DNA of 64,000 nt from Phenylobacterium sp. (GCA_017991675.1 JAGOQB010000003.1:62001-126000); one strand, 5' to 3'; counted from the stretch's first letter, positions 25,933 through 34,820 are shown. Numbers and translations are program-made. Notes: generated from the sequence alone by a model not told the origin.

Positions 25933-26055
25933 GCTCCCCCTCTGGGGGAGTTGTCGGCAAAGCCGACTGAGGGGGACTTCGACTCTTGCTCGGTGCAAGC
26001 AGTCCCCCTCCGTCTCCATGCTACGCATGGATCCACCTCCCCCAACGGGGGAGGA
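25933..26055. repeat. dispersed palindromic repeat family A, copy 1
   Basis: A unit of about 120 bases. It begins with a CTCCCCC/GGGGGAG hairpin, then a short TCGGC/GCCGA hairpin, then a longer pairing of GAGGGGGACT with AGTCCCCCTC, and ends with a CCTCCCCC/GGGGGAGG hairpin. Other copies are at 34693, 37419 and 52172. It fills the gap between the NTF2-like and PhyH genes. Confidence 0.85.
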
Positions 26056-26078
26056 TCTGGTGGTGACAGGAGCTGGCC

Positions 26079-26882
26079 ATGCCGTTCGACGTCGAAACCC
26101 ACGCAGCACGTCTCGGGGACGACGGCTATACCGTGATCGAGGACTTCGCCGACGCGGCCGCCCTGGCCGCCGCCCGCACGGCCCTGGCCCCGCACCTCGG
26201 CTCGCACCACGGCCGCAACGCCTTCGAGGGGTTTTCCACCGAGCGCGTCTACACCCTGGTCGCCCGCGGCAAGGTGTTCGAGGACCTGACCGCCGAACCG
26301 CACCTCCTGGCCCTGCTCGACCGCTTCCTGCAGCCCGGCTACCTGCTGACCGCCAGCCAGGCGATCTGCATCTATCCCGGCGAGGCGGCCCAGGCCGTCC
26401 ACTTCGACGACGGCTTCTATCGCCAGCCGCGGCCGCGCCCGGCCATCAGCCTGTCGCTGATCGGCGCGATCGACGCCTTCACCGCGACCAACGGCGCCAC
26501 CGACATCATTCCCGGCAGCCACCGCTGGAGCGACGCCGAGATCGCCGCCCTCTCGCCGGAGAAGGCGCAGTCCATGCTGACGCCAGTCGTGATGCCGGCC
26601 GGCGGCGCCATCGTCTTCCAGGGGACGCTCCTGCACCGCGGCGGCGCCAACCGCTCGGACGCCCCGCGCCTGGCCTTCACCAACCAGTATTGCGAGCCCT
26701 GGGGCCGCACGCAGGAGAACTTCTACCTCGGCGTCCCGCGCGAGCGCGTCCAGGCCATGTCGCCTCGCCTCCAGGACCTGCTCGGCTACAACATCTGGCC
26801 GCCGTTCATGGGCCAGGTCACCGGCTCCCACCCGCTCAAGAGCCTCGAAGCCGATTGGGTCGCGCCGGTGGATCGTTCCTAA
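26079..26882 (+). CDS. phytanoyl-CoA dioxygenase (PhyH) family protein
   Basis: A 267-residue Fe(II)/2-oxoglutarate-dependent oxygenase of the PhyH family. The iron ligands are visible as HxD in VHFDDGFYRQ and the distal His in LLHRGGANRS, with a following Arg that would hold 2-oxoglutarate (APRLAFTNQY). IIPGSHRW lies between them as in the family. The ATG at 26079 has CAGGAG upstream. It probably hydroxylates a small hydrophobic substrate; which one is unknown. It stands alone between two repeat elements. Confidence 0.88.
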   Translation: MPFDVETHAARLGDDGYTVIEDFADAAALAAARTALAPHLGSHHGRNAFEGFSTERVYTLVARGKVFEDLTAEPHLLALLDRFLQPGYLLTASQAICIYPGEAAQAVHFDDGFYRQPRPRPAISLSLIGAIDAFTATNGATDIIPGSHRWSDAEIAALSPEKAQSMLTPVVMPAGGAIVFQGTLLHRGGANRSDAPRLAFTNQYCEPWGRTQENFYLGVPRERVQAMSPRLQDLLGYNIWPPFMGQVTGSHPLKSLEADWVAPVDRS

Positions 26883-26884
26883 AC

Positions 26885-26974
26885 CGCTCATCCCGGCGAA
26901 GGCCGGGACCCAAGCTGAATCTCCGCGGCCCCAGGCTAGGCCGCTTGGGCCCCGGCTTTCGCCGGGGTGAGCGG
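26885..26974. repeat. dispersed palindromic repeat family B, copy 1
   Basis: An imperfect inverted repeat whose arms read roughly CTCATCCCGGCGAAGGCCGG and the complement, followed inward by GACCCAAGC and GCTTGGG. The same design occurs at 34821, 34968, 39574 and, in short form, 52126. It lies between convergent genes and may act as a terminator. Confidence 0.8.
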
Positions 26975-26982
26975 GGTTGGGG

Positions 26983-27717
26983 CTACCCCAAGTTCCGCCG
27001 ATAGAGCGCATTCAGCCGCTCCCAGTGCCGCTCGGCCCCCTGCTTCTGGTAGAGCGCCCGCTGCGGGAAGGTGAAGCCGTGCTCGGCCCCTGGATAGATC
27101 TCCACCTCGGCCCGCGCCCCGTCGGCCGCCAGCGCCTTGGCCAGCGCCGCCACCGTCTCCAGCGGCGCCCAGCGGTCGGTCTCGGCGCAGGCGAAGTAGA
27201 GCTCGGCCGAACTCTGGCGCGCGGCCAGGTGCGGGCTGTCGTCCTGGTCGGTGACCAGATAGGTGCCGTGGATCGAGGCGGCGGCCTTCACCTGCGGCAG
27301 GCGCACCGCCGCATTGATCGCGAACTGCCCGCTCATGCAGTAGCCGACCGTGCCGATCCGGCTGGCGTCGGCGCCCGCCTGGCCGCCGGCGAAGGCGGCC
27401 AGCGCGGCGACGTCGTCCATCACCATCGGGATGGAGAGCCCGTTCATCAGCTCCATCATCCGCGCCCGCAGCGCATCGTCCATGGCGCCGCCCGCCGGAA
27501 CCAGCTCCAGCACGCCGGCCCGATAGTAGAGGTTCGGCAGCATCACGTAGTAGCCGGCGCTGGCCAGCCGCCGCGCCATGTCGCGCAGCTCCTCGCGGAT
27601 GCCCGGCGCGTCCATCAGGAACAGGATCAGCGGGTGCGGCCCGTCGCGCTCGGGATGCACGATGAAGGTCGTGCTGGTCCCATCCGCGAGCGGGATCTCG
27701 AGCGTCTGCTCGATCAT
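26983..27717 (-). CDS. dienelactone hydrolase family protein
   Basis: A 244-residue alpha/beta hydrolase. The nucleophile is Cys in GTVGYCMSGQFA, the GxCxG form of dienelactone hydrolases, and the catalytic His is in YPGAEHGFTFP. Dienelactone hydrolases open lactone rings in chloroaromatic breakdown, but many family members have other esterase roles. The ATG at 27717 overlaps the stop of the upstream gene (ATGA), making it the last gene of a three-gene operon with an SDR and an unknown protein. The longer in-frame start at 27834 runs through the upstream gene and is rejected. Confidence 0.88.
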   Translation of the reverse strand: MIEQTLEIPLADGTSTTFIVHPERDGPHPLILFLMDAPGIREELRDMARRLASAGYYVMLPNLYYRAGVLELVPAGGAMDDALRARMMELMNGLSIPMVMDDVAALAAFAGGQAGADASRIGTVGYCMSGQFAINAAVRLPQVKAAASIHGTYLVTDQDDSPHLAARQSSAELYFACAETDRWAPLETVAALAKALAADGARAEVEIYPGAEHGFTFPQRALYQKQGAERHWERLNALYRRNLG

Positions 27718-28289
27718 TTCGCGCCCTCCCTCGGCATCAGCACGCAGGCCCGCGCCAGCGACACCCGCGTCAGCTCGCGCCGGCGCAGGAACACCGCCAT
27801 CGCGTCCGTGGTCGGATCGCGCGAGGTCTGCCATTCGCCAAGGTCGCGGTAGCGAGTCATCAGCAGCAGCCGCCGCGCCCCGGCCTCGCGGTCGGCCTCG
27901 TCCTCCTCGGCCAGGAACAGACCGAAGATCTTGGTCTCGAACCGCGCCTCGAAATCGGGCCAGGCCTCGCCCGACAGCCGCACGAATTCGTCGACCGCGC
28001 CTGCGTCGATCGTGAACCAGTTGTGGACATAGATCCCGCCCGGCGCAGGCGGCGCCTCGTCGACCGGCCGCAGGGTCGGGGTCAGCCGCACCCGGTCGCT
28101 GGCGCTCACGCCCGGCGTGAACGAGACCCGCGATCCGGCCGCCGCCAGCACCAGCGCTTGGTCCGAGGCGAAGCCCAGCAGCGGCGCGAACACCGCCCGC
28201 ACTCCGGCTGAACCGTAGAGGTGGTCGGCCAGCACCTTCTGCGCCGTGCGCTCGCGCCCCAGCGTCAGCTGAAAGTAATCGTATTCCAA
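27714..28289 (-). CDS. unrecognised protein in SDR/hydrolase operon
   Basis: A 191-residue protein I cannot assign. It starts at a TTG (EYDYFQLTLG follows) with AGGG upstream, ten bases after the SDR stop, and overlaps the hydrolase start as ATGA. The sequence shows VSFTPGVSASDRVRLTPTL, then GGIYVHNWFTIDAGAVDEFV and DFEARFETKIFGLFLAEEDE, with alternating strands and helices that would fit a dimeric ferredoxin-like (NIPSNAP or ABM type) barrel; that is only inference. It is probably a metabolic partner of the flanking SDR and hydrolase. Confidence 0.72.
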   Translation of the reverse strand: MEYDYFQLTLGRERTAQKVLADHLYGSAGVRAVFAPLLGFASDQALVLAAAGSRVSFTPGVSASDRVRLTPTLRPVDEAPPAPGGIYVHNWFTIDAGAVDEFVRLSGEAWPDFEARFETKIFGLFLAEEDEADREAGARRLLLMTRYRDLGEWQTSRDPTTDAMAVFLRRRELTRVSLARACVLMPREGAK

Positions 28290-28299
28290 TGGCTTGGCC

Positions 28300-29070
28300 C
28301 TAGTAGTTGACGCGCGTCGAGATCGCGCCGTCGACCAGCATGTTGATCCCGGTGGTGAACGCCGAGCGCGGGCTGGCCAGGAACACGGTCGCCGCCGCCA
28401 CCTCCTCCGGCGTCGCCATCCGGCCGGTCGGGTTGCGCTTGATCATCTGGTCGAAGAAGCCCGGCATCCCGGCCTTCACATTGCCCCAGACCCCGCCCTC
28501 GAAGAACACCGTGCCCGGCGAGACCACGTTGGCCCGGATGTGCTTGGCGGCGTTCTCGCGCGCCAGCCCCTTGGCGTAGTGGATCAGCGCCGCCTTCATC
28601 GCCCCATAGGACGAGGCGTTCGAGGCCTCGGCCGCCGACACCGACGAGGTGATCAGGAACGCCGCGTCGCCGTGGCTCTCGCCGGCCTTCTCCAGGAACG
28701 GCTTGGCCGCCTCGAAGGTGCGCACCGCGCCGAGAATGTCGATCTCGAACATCGCCCGCCACTCGTCCTCGCCCGCCCCCTGCACCAGGGCGCTGGCGTT
28801 GGAGACCATGACGTCGATGCCGCCGAGCGTCTCGCCGGCCTGCGCGACGAAGGCGCGGATCGCCGGGCCGTCGGCGATGTCGACCGCCTGGCCCCAGGCG
28901 TTGACGCCCTTGGCCTGCAGCGCCTTGACCGCGTCCGCCACCTGCTCGGCGTTCCGCGCGCAGATGGCGACGTCCGCGCCCTCTTCCGCCAGCAGGTCGG
29001 CGATCGCCCGCCCGATGCCGCGCGACCCGCCGGTGACGACCGCCTTCTTGCCCTTCAGTCCCAGATCCAT
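28300..29070 (-). CDS. short-chain dehydrogenase/reductase (SDR)
   Basis: A 256-residue classical SDR. The NAD(P)-binding motif is TGGSRGIGRA, NNAG-like VSNASA follows, and the catalytic Ser and YxxxK are in ITSSVSAAE and SYGAMKAAL. The C-terminal FTTGINMLVDGA is typical. It oxidises or reduces an alcohol/ketone of unknown identity. It is the first gene of the three-gene operon and is divergent from a TetR regulator with a 95-base gap, so it is probably repressed by that protein. Confidence 0.9.
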   Translation of the reverse strand: MDLGLKGKKAVVTGGSRGIGRAIADLLAEEGADVAICARNAEQVADAVKALQAKGVNAWGQAVDIADGPAIRAFVAQAGETLGGIDVMVSNASALVQGAGEDEWRAMFEIDILGAVRTFEAAKPFLEKAGESHGDAAFLITSSVSAAEASNASSYGAMKAALIHYAKGLARENAAKHIRANVVSPGTVFFEGGVWGNVKAGMPGFFDQMIKRNPTGRMATPEEVAAATVFLASPRSAFTTGINMLVDGAISTRVNY

Positions 29071-29165
29071 GTCCCGCTCCCTTGTTCGTTGGACACCGTT
29101 CTAACCCGAAGCTGCGACGCTTGCGCAGACTTGACAGACGCTCCGCGCCGACAATTTGTGAGCCG

Positions 29166-29735
29166 ATGCTCACGACCCCGACCTCGACCAAGGACAAGCT
29201 GGTGCGCGCGGCCCTGGAAATCGGCGCGCAGGACGGCCTGGAAGCGGCCACCACCGCGGCCATCGCCGCGCGTGCGGGCGTGGCCGAAGGCACGCTCTAC
29301 CGGCACTTCCCGTCCAAGGACGACCTGCTGATCGAGGTCTATCGCGGCATCAAGCGGCGCATCTTCGAAGCCATCATCGACGGCGAGGACACCGACGAAG
29401 CCCCCGACGCCCGCCTCAAGCGCGTCTGGCGCAAGCTCTACGAGGCCTATCGCGCCGACAGCCAGGCCTTCATGTTCGGCCAACGCTTCGCCGAATCCGC
29501 CCTCTCCAAGCGCGAGGGCGGCGCCGCCCACGAGCAGATCGCCACCGCCGTCGGCCGGCTGCGCCGGGACGGGATCGAGCGCGGCCTGTTCAAGAACCTG
29601 CCCAGCGACCTGCTGGCCAGCCTGTTCTTCGCCCCCGTCGGCTACATGCTGAAGTCCGAGCTCAACGGCCGCACCTGGACCGACGCCGAACTCGACGCCG
29701 CCGCCGAGGCGGTGCTGGACTCCATACGCGCCTAG
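29166..29735 (+). CDS. TetR-family transcriptional regulator
   Basis: A 189-residue regulator. The N-terminal HTH is TTAAIAARAGVAEGTLYRHF, the most common TetR form, followed by PSKDDLLIEVYRGIKRR. The ATG at 29166 is preferred over an in-frame start at 29082, which would add a basic, non-family extension. It is divergent from the SDR operon, its probable target, and convergent with the SphA-like gene, with which it shares the four bases CTAG across both stop codons. Confidence 0.88.
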   Translation: MLTTPTSTKDKLVRAALEIGAQDGLEAATTAAIAARAGVAEGTLYRHFPSKDDLLIEVYRGIKRRIFEAIIDGEDTDEAPDARLKRVWRKLYEAYRADSQAFMFGQRFAESALSKREGGAAHEQIATAVGRLRRDGIERGLFKNLPSDLLASLFFAPVGYMLKSELNGRTWTDAELDAAAEAVLDSIRA

Positions 29736-30736
29736 GACCCGGCGCCGGGCGGCATGTTCACCCAAAGCGGCATGCTGAAGTCGAGGAATATGGATTCCCC
29801 TTCCAGGCGGTTCTTGGCCTCGAACTCTTTGATCGCGTGCAGCCGCAAGGTCGCCGGCGCCTTGCCGAACAGCAGGAAATTGTAGGCCCCGGTTACGCCC
29901 AGGCCCGCCACCCGGCCCTTGAAATCTCCGAGCCTGGCGCCGGCCCCGGAGTCGCCGCTGACCTGTTCGAAGTAGTAGCCCTGGACGCCGGCCGACCAGG
30001 TCTTGTTGAACTTCTTCTCGACCGCCGCCTCGGCGTGGAATTCGGTGCCGGTCTCGTAGCTGGTGTAGTCGTTCTCGCCATTGAAGGTGAAGCCGGCCTT
30101 GCCCGAGACGTCCCAGCCAGCCTCCTCGTTAAGGTAGGTGCCAGCCAGCGACACGTCCGCCGCCCAGCGGTGGAAGGCCAGGTTGGCCAGCTTGTCCTTC
30201 CGGTACTGGCCCACGGGAATGTTGACCAGGGTGCTGGCCGCGATGTGGGTCTTGCCGCTGTTCCAGCCCCAGATCGCCGTCACCAGCGGGTCGCCCATCA
30301 CGAAGGCGGAATCGCTTTTGTTGCGCTCGATCAGCCGTCCCCCCGGTCCGGCCAGGGTGGCCGAGACATCGACGTCGGGCCCGCCGATGGGCAGCGCCAG
30401 ACCCACCACCAGGGTTCCGCCGCCCAGATCGGTGGTCGGCACCCACAGGACCGTGGCGAAGTTCGCATTGACCGTCGCCTCCAGCCCCGCGACGACGTTG
30501 CCGCCGATCACGAACTCTCGGTCCACGCTGGCCTCGCCGCTGTAATAGTATTGGGTGTCGAGCAGGAACACGCCCTCGATCGGCGGCACGATCGCCGCGC
30601 CCGGTCCGCCCGAGCCCAGCAGATAGACGCTCGCCCCGCCCTCGGAAGCCTCGGCATGTCCCGCCAGCAGCAGCATCGCCGCGGCGGCCACGCTGCTCCC
30701 CAGCAGCGCCGCGCTCGTCCGGTTGGCGTTGTTCAT
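29732..30736 (-). CDS. SphA/phenol MetA-type outer-membrane protein
   Basis: A 334-residue protein with a signal peptide ending near AGHAEA and a body of alternating beta strands that fits an outer-membrane channel. Segments such as LIERNKSDSAFVMGDPLVTA and NIPVGQYRKDKLANL match the SphA/MetA-pathway phenol degradation family, whose members are thought to let hydrophobic substrates through the outer membrane. The ATG at 30736 starts the signal peptide; the open frame runs on upstream without coding character. It is on the opposite strand to the TetR gene and may be part of the same catabolic locus. Confidence 0.82.
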   Translation of the reverse strand: MNNANRTSAALLGSSVAAAAMLLLAGHAEASEGGASVYLLGSGGPGAAIVPPIEGVFLLDTQYYYSGEASVDREFVIGGNVVAGLEATVNANFATVLWVPTTDLGGGTLVVGLALPIGGPDVDVSATLAGPGGRLIERNKSDSAFVMGDPLVTAIWGWNSGKTHIAASTLVNIPVGQYRKDKLANLAFHRWAADVSLAGTYLNEEAGWDVSGKAGFTFNGENDYTSYETGTEFHAEAAVEKKFNKTWSAGVQGYYFEQVSGDSGAGARLGDFKGRVAGLGVTGAYNFLLFGKAPATLRLHAIKEFEAKNRLEGESIFLDFSMPLWVNMPPGAGS

Positions 30737-30861
30737 CGCGATTGTCCCCGCTGGCGCCGATCTCTGGCGGATCGTGGCGACAGGACCCCACCGCGACCAT
30801 GAGGTGAAACCCCCGGTTGGCGGCCGGCAGAGCAATGACGCGGTTGTGACGGCCGGGCCGC

Positions 30862-31386
30862 CTACAGCGCCTTTTCCATGACGATGAACTCCAGGTCGTC
30901 GCGCGCCGGCTGGCCGAAGCGCAGGTCGGCATAGGGGAACGGCCGCGTCTCGCCGGTGCGCGCATAGCCGCGCCGCTCGTACCAGGCGATCAGGGTGTCG
31001 CGGATCTGGATCACGGTCATCCGCACCCGCTGCGCGCCCTGGCCGCGCGCATGGCCCTCGGCCGCGGCCAGCATGGTCCGGCCGAGTTGGCGGTCCTGCA
31101 TGTCCGGCCGCACCGTCAGCATCCCCAGATACCAGGCCACGCCGTCGGCCGGCTCCAGCCAGACACAGCCCAGCAGCGGCCCGCCGGCCGCCTCGCGCAG
31201 GGTCATCACCACCGCCTGTGGGTTGGCCGCCAGGTCCTTGGCCAAGGTCCCGGCGTCGGTGCGCTGGCCGCCGAGATAGTCGGCCTCGGTGGTCCAGCCC
31301 TGGCGCGAACTCTCGCCCCGATAGGCGGAATTCACCAGCACGGCGATGGCCGGCAATTCGGACGGATCGGCGGGGGAAAAATCCAT
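30862..31386 (-). CDS. GNAT-family N-acetyltransferase
   Basis: A 174-residue acetyltransferase. The acetyl-CoA binding region is LTVRPDMQDRQLGRTMLAAA and the C-terminal part is LIAWYERRGYARTGETRPFP, both typical of the RimI-like GNAT branch. The ATG at 31386 (MDFSPADPSELP) is preferred over a TTG at 31404. The acceptor is unknown. It is divergent from the aldo-keto reductase gene, with a palindromic operator-like site between them. The 125-base gap to the SphA gene holds nothing recognisable. Confidence 0.86.
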   Translation of the reverse strand: MDFSPADPSELPAIAVLVNSAYRGESSRQGWTTEADYLGGQRTDAGTLAKDLAANPQAVVMTLREAAGGPLLGCVWLEPADGVAWYLGMLTVRPDMQDRQLGRTMLAAAEGHARGQGAQRVRMTVIQIRDTLIAWYERRGYARTGETRPFPYADLRFGQPARDDLEFIVMEKAL

Positions 31387-31494
31387 CCCTCGGTAAATCC
31401 ACAAGCCGCCCGCCGCCGCCAGCCCAAATTTCGGCGCCGACCGGAACGCCGTCGATCCCTTGACGCTTTCGACGTCAGCGCCTAATTATCCGCA

Positions 31495-31512
31495 TGTGAG
31501 TGAGCGCTCACA
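31495..31512. promoter_or_regulatory. palindromic operator resembling LacI-type sites
   Basis: TGTGAG and CTCACA flank six bases, with a perfect TGAGCGCTCA core at 31501-31510. The 14-mer at 31499-31512 differs at one position from the symmetrical lac operator. It lies 28 bases before the aldo-keto reductase ATG. No LacI-family gene is in the window. Confidence 0.5.
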
Positions 31513-31539
31513 TTCCCCACACATCTAGCGGAGTTCCCC

Positions 31540-32529
31540 ATGATCCGTCGCCAAATCGGCCGCACCGGCCGGGACGTGAACGCCATCGGCCTGGGCTGCA
31601 TGGGCATGTCGATCGCCTATGGCGAGCCGATGAACGAGGCCGACGCCGTCAAGCTGCTGCACGCGGCGCTGGACCTCGGCGTCGACCACTTCGACACCGC
31701 CGAGCTCTACGGCTTCGGCGCCAATGAGACCCTGCTGGGCGCGGCGTTCCATGATCGCCGCGACAAGGCGTTCATCGCCACCAAGTTCGGGCCGGTGGCC
31801 GACCTCGCCACCCGTACGATCACCGGCGTCGACGGCTCGGAAGCCAATATGCGCCGCGCCATCGAACAGTCCCTGCGGGTGCTGAAGACCGACCACGTCG
31901 ACCTCTACTACCTGCACCGGCGCGACCAGACCCGGCCGATCGAAGAGACCGTCGAGGCCATGGCCAAGCTGGTCAAGGAGGGCAAGATCAAGGCCATCGG
32001 CCTCTCCGAGGTCAGCGCCGAAACCCTGCGCCGCGCCCAGGCGGTGCACCCCATCGCCGCCGTGCAGTCGGAGTATTCGATCTTCACCCGCGACATCGAG
32101 CAGGACGTGCTGCCGCTCTGCCAGGAGACCGGCGTGACCCTCGTCGCCTACTCCCCGCTCGGCCGCGGCATGCTGACCGGCGCCTTCTCCCGCGACCACC
32201 GCCCGACCGGGACCGACTACCGCGCGGCCCAGTCGCCGCGCTTCCAGGGCGAGGCCTTCGAGGCCAACCTGGCCCTGGTCGAGGAGATCGAGAAGATCGC
32301 CGGCGCGCGCGGCGCGGCCGCCTCGCAGGTGGCCCTGGCCTGGGTGTTGGCCGCCCATCCCAACGTGGTGGTCATTCCGGGCACCACCCGGTTGGCGAAC
32401 CTCAAGTCCAACCTCGGCGCCGCCGACATCGCCTTGACGACGGCCGAAACCGCCAGCCTCGACGCCCTGGCCGGCAAGGTCGCCGGGACCCGCTACGACG
32501 CCCGCGGCATGACCATGGTCAACGCCTGA
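31540..32529 (+). CDS. aldo/keto reductase
   Basis: A 329-residue NADPH-dependent reductase of the AKR superfamily (YajO/AKR13-like). The catalytic residues are visible: Asp and Tyr in FDTAELYG, Lys in ATKFG and His in YYLHRRD; the barrel and the C-terminal cofactor loop VVIPGTTRLANLKSN are complete. It reduces aldehydes or ketones of unknown identity. Expression is probably governed by the palindromic site just upstream. A strong hairpin follows the gene. Confidence 0.92.
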   Translation: MIRRQIGRTGRDVNAIGLGCMGMSIAYGEPMNEADAVKLLHAALDLGVDHFDTAELYGFGANETLLGAAFHDRRDKAFIATKFGPVADLATRTITGVDGSEANMRRAIEQSLRVLKTDHVDLYYLHRRDQTRPIEETVEAMAKLVKEGKIKAIGLSEVSAETLRRAQAVHPIAAVQSEYSIFTRDIEQDVLPLCQETGVTLVAYSPLGRGMLTGAFSRDHRPTGTDYRAAQSPRFQGEAFEANLALVEEIEKIAGARGAAASQVALAWVLAAHPNVVVIPGTTRLANLKSNLGAADIALTTAETASLDALAGKVAGTRYDARGMTMVNA

Positions 32530-32535
32530 TAGGCT

Positions 32536-32562
32536 CGCCTCCGCCCATTGCGGGCGGAGGCG
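32536..32562. terminator. bidirectional hairpin terminator
   Basis: An 11-bp perfect stem (32536-32546 with 32552-32562), loop ATTGC, followed by TCCTT on the plus strand. It separates the convergent aldo-keto reductase and MFS genes and probably serves both. Confidence 0.7.
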
Positions 32563-32568
32563 TCCTTA

Positions 32569-33822
32569 CTAGACCGCTTCTGGCTCGAGCCCCGGCGGGG
32601 TCGGCGCCAGCGGCGGATGCTTGTCGATCTTCGGCAGGAACGCGGCCAGCAGGCCGATGGCCGGCAGGAAGGCGCACAGCCGGTAGACCGTCTCGATCCC
32701 GGTTCGGTCGGCCAGCACGCCGAGGATCGCCGCGCCGAGGCCCCCCATCCCGAACGAGAACCCGAACAGCAGCCCCGACATCATCCCGACCTTGCCGGGC
32801 GCCAGCTCCTGGGCGAACACCACGATCGCCGGGAAGGCCGAGGCCAGGATCAGGCCGATGACCACCACCAGCGGCCCGGTCCAGAAGGCGCTGGCGAACG
32901 GCAGCAGCAGGCTGAACGGCAGCACGCCCAGGATCGAGAACCAGATCACGTACTTGCGCCCGAACCGGTCGCCCAGCGGTCCGCCGGCCACCGTCCCGGC
33001 CGCCACCGCGCCCAGGAACAGGAACAGGTGCAGCTGCGCGCCCTGCACCGACGAGCCGAATTTCTCCATCATGTAGAAGGTCAGGTAGTTGGTCAGACTG
33101 GCCAGGTAGACGTACTTCGAGAAGATCAGCGCCAGCAGGATCGAGATCCCGGCGACCACCTGGCGGCTCGGCGGCGCGATCGGCTGCGGGCCCTTGGCCG
33201 CCGCCTTCAGCCGCTCCAGGCCGTGGGTGCGATACCACTGGGCCACGTTCCACAGGATCGCCCCGGCCAGCAGCGCCAGCAGCGCGAAGAACATCAGGCT
33301 CGACTGCCCCCAACGCACCACCACGACCGCCGCCGCCAGCGGGCCCAGCGCCGATCCGGCGTTGCCGCCGACCTGGAACAGCGACTGCGCCAGGCCATGG
33401 CGGCCGCCCGCCGCCATCCGCGCCACGCGGCTGCTTTCCGGGTGGAACACCGACGAGCCCATGCCCAGCAGGCAGGCCCCGACCACCACCAGCCCGTAGC
33501 TGTGCGCCACCGACAGCACCGCCAGCCCGGCCAGCGAGAACAGCGTCCCGAACGGCAGCGCCATCGGCGTCGGCCGCTTGTCGGCATAGAGCCCGATCAT
33601 CGGCTGCAGGATCGAGGCGGTCACCTGATAGGCCAGGGTTACGATCCCGATCTGCCCGAAGGTCAGCCCCAGCTCGGCCTTCAGGTTCGGATAGATGGCC
33701 GGAAGCAGCGCCTGCATCATGTCGTTGAGCAGGTGGCAGAAGCTGATCGCCAGGATCACCCCGAAGGCCGTCCCGCCCGCCGCCTGCGCCGGCTTGTTCG
33801 CCGTGATCGTCTGTCCGCCCAT
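32569..33822 (-). CDS. MFS efflux transporter, fosmidomycin-resistance (Fsr) like
   Basis: A 417-residue membrane protein with twelve predicted segments. The N-terminal stretch AISFCHLLNDMMQALLPAIY and the later GMGSSVFHPESSRVARMAAG with LAQSLFQVGGNAG are typical of the Fsr branch of the major facilitator superfamily, which exports drugs by proton antiport. The ATG at 33822 (MGGQTITANKP) is chosen; the longer frame to 33978 would overlap the divergent AraC gene. It is divergent from that regulator, which is probably its controller. Confidence 0.88.
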   Translation of the reverse strand: MGGQTITANKPAQAAGGTAFGVILAISFCHLLNDMMQALLPAIYPNLKAELGLTFGQIGIVTLAYQVTASILQPMIGLYADKRPTPMALPFGTLFSLAGLAVLSVAHSYGLVVVGACLLGMGSSVFHPESSRVARMAAGGRHGLAQSLFQVGGNAGSALGPLAAAVVVVRWGQSSLMFFALLALLAGAILWNVAQWYRTHGLERLKAAAKGPQPIAPPSRQVVAGISILLALIFSKYVYLASLTNYLTFYMMEKFGSSVQGAQLHLFLFLGAVAAGTVAGGPLGDRFGRKYVIWFSILGVLPFSLLLPFASAFWTGPLVVVIGLILASAFPAIVVFAQELAPGKVGMMSGLLFGFSFGMGGLGAAILGVLADRTGIETVYRLCAFLPAIGLLAAFLPKIDKHPPLAPTPPGLEPEAV

Positions 33823-33913
33823 CAGAGCTGCTCCATAGCTGAGCGGCCCGGATAGGCGCTTCGCCGCTCGCCCGCATTCCTGTATGGGTCGTTCAATTTC
33901 GCGAGTGGGACAC

Positions 33914-34681
33914 ATGATCGACTGGATCAATCCGGACGACGTCGAAGACACGCCGCGCCCGGTCGTGGCCATCGCCAACGACTACCCGCCGCATCACGAG
34001 CTGGAATGGCACCGCCACCGCCGCGGCCAGCTGCTCTACGCCGCCAAGGGCGTGGTCGTCGTCTCCACGCCCAACGGCGCCTGGGTCGCCCCGCCCGAAC
34101 GTGCGGTCTGGACCCCGCCCGGCGTCGAGCACGCGGTGAAGATGGTCGGCTCGGTCAGCACCCGCGGCATCCTGATCGAGCCGGGCGGCTGTCCCGGCTT
34201 CGGCGAGGCCAGCCGCGTCATCGAGGTCTCGCCGCTGCTGCGCCACCTGCTGCTGGCCGCCTGCGAACTGCCGCGCGAGTACGACCGCGAGGGCCGCGAC
34301 GGCCTAGTCATCGACCTGCTGCTGGTCGAGCTCTCCCGCGCTCCGGTCGTCCCGCTGGCCGCGCCGTTCCCGCAGAGCCCCGGGCTGGCCGCCAAGTGCC
34401 GCGCCTTCCTCGAGGCGCCCAGCCCGCACGACACCATCGACCGCTGGGCCGACGACCTTGGCATGGGCCGCCGCGCCTTCACCCGCGCCTTCCGCCGCGA
34501 AACCGGCATGAGCTTCGCCGAATGGCGCCAGCAGGCCTGCGTCCTCGTCGCCCTGCCCCGCCTGGCCGCGGGCGACCAGGTCACCGCCATCGCCCTCGAC
34601 CTCGGCTACGAAAGCCCCGCCGCCTTCGCCACCATGTTCAAGCGCCTGCTCGGCGTCGCGCCGAGCCGGTACCAGGGGTGA
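33914..34681 (+). CDS. AraC-family transcriptional regulator
   Basis: A 255-residue regulator: an N-terminal cupin-like sensing domain (HHELEWHRHRRGQLLYAAKG; WVAPPERAVWTPPGVEHAVK) and a C-terminal pair of AraC helix-turn-helix motifs (WADDLGMGRRAFTRAFRRET; ALDLGYESPAAFATMFKRLL). The ATG at 33914 has GTGGGA upstream; a start at 33884 would add ten residues. It is divergent from the Fsr-like pump across 91 bases, a standard layout for a regulator of the pump. The effector is unknown. Confidence 0.9.
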   Translation: MIDWINPDDVEDTPRPVVAIANDYPPHHELEWHRHRRGQLLYAAKGVVVVSTPNGAWVAPPERAVWTPPGVEHAVKMVGSVSTRGILIEPGGCPGFGEASRVIEVSPLLRHLLLAACELPREYDREGRDGLVIDLLLVELSRAPVVPLAAPFPQSPGLAAKCRAFLEAPSPHDTIDRWADDLGMGRRAFTRAFRRETGMSFAEWRQQACVLVALPRLAAGDQVTAIALDLGYESPAAFATMFKRLLGVAPSRYQG

Positions 34682-34692
34682 AGCGCCAAATT

Positions 34693-34811
34693 GCTCCCCC
34701 TCTGGGGGAGCTGTCAGCCGAACGGCTGACAGAGGGGGCTTGCTGACTCAGCAGTCCCCCTCCGTCTCGCTGCTTCGCATCGATCCACCTCCCCCAGCGG
34801 GGGAGGAACTA
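34693..34811. repeat. dispersed palindromic repeat family A, copy 2
   Basis: The same layout as the copy at 25933: terminal CTCCCCC/GGGGGAG and CCTCCCCC/GGGGGAGG hairpins, an inner TCAGCCG/CGGCTGA stem and a TCCCCCTCCGTCTC segment. It occupies the first part of the 379-base gene-free stretch 34682-35060, which holds this copy and two family B elements and nothing else recognisable. Confidence 0.85.
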
Positions 34812-34820
34812 GAAACCAGT

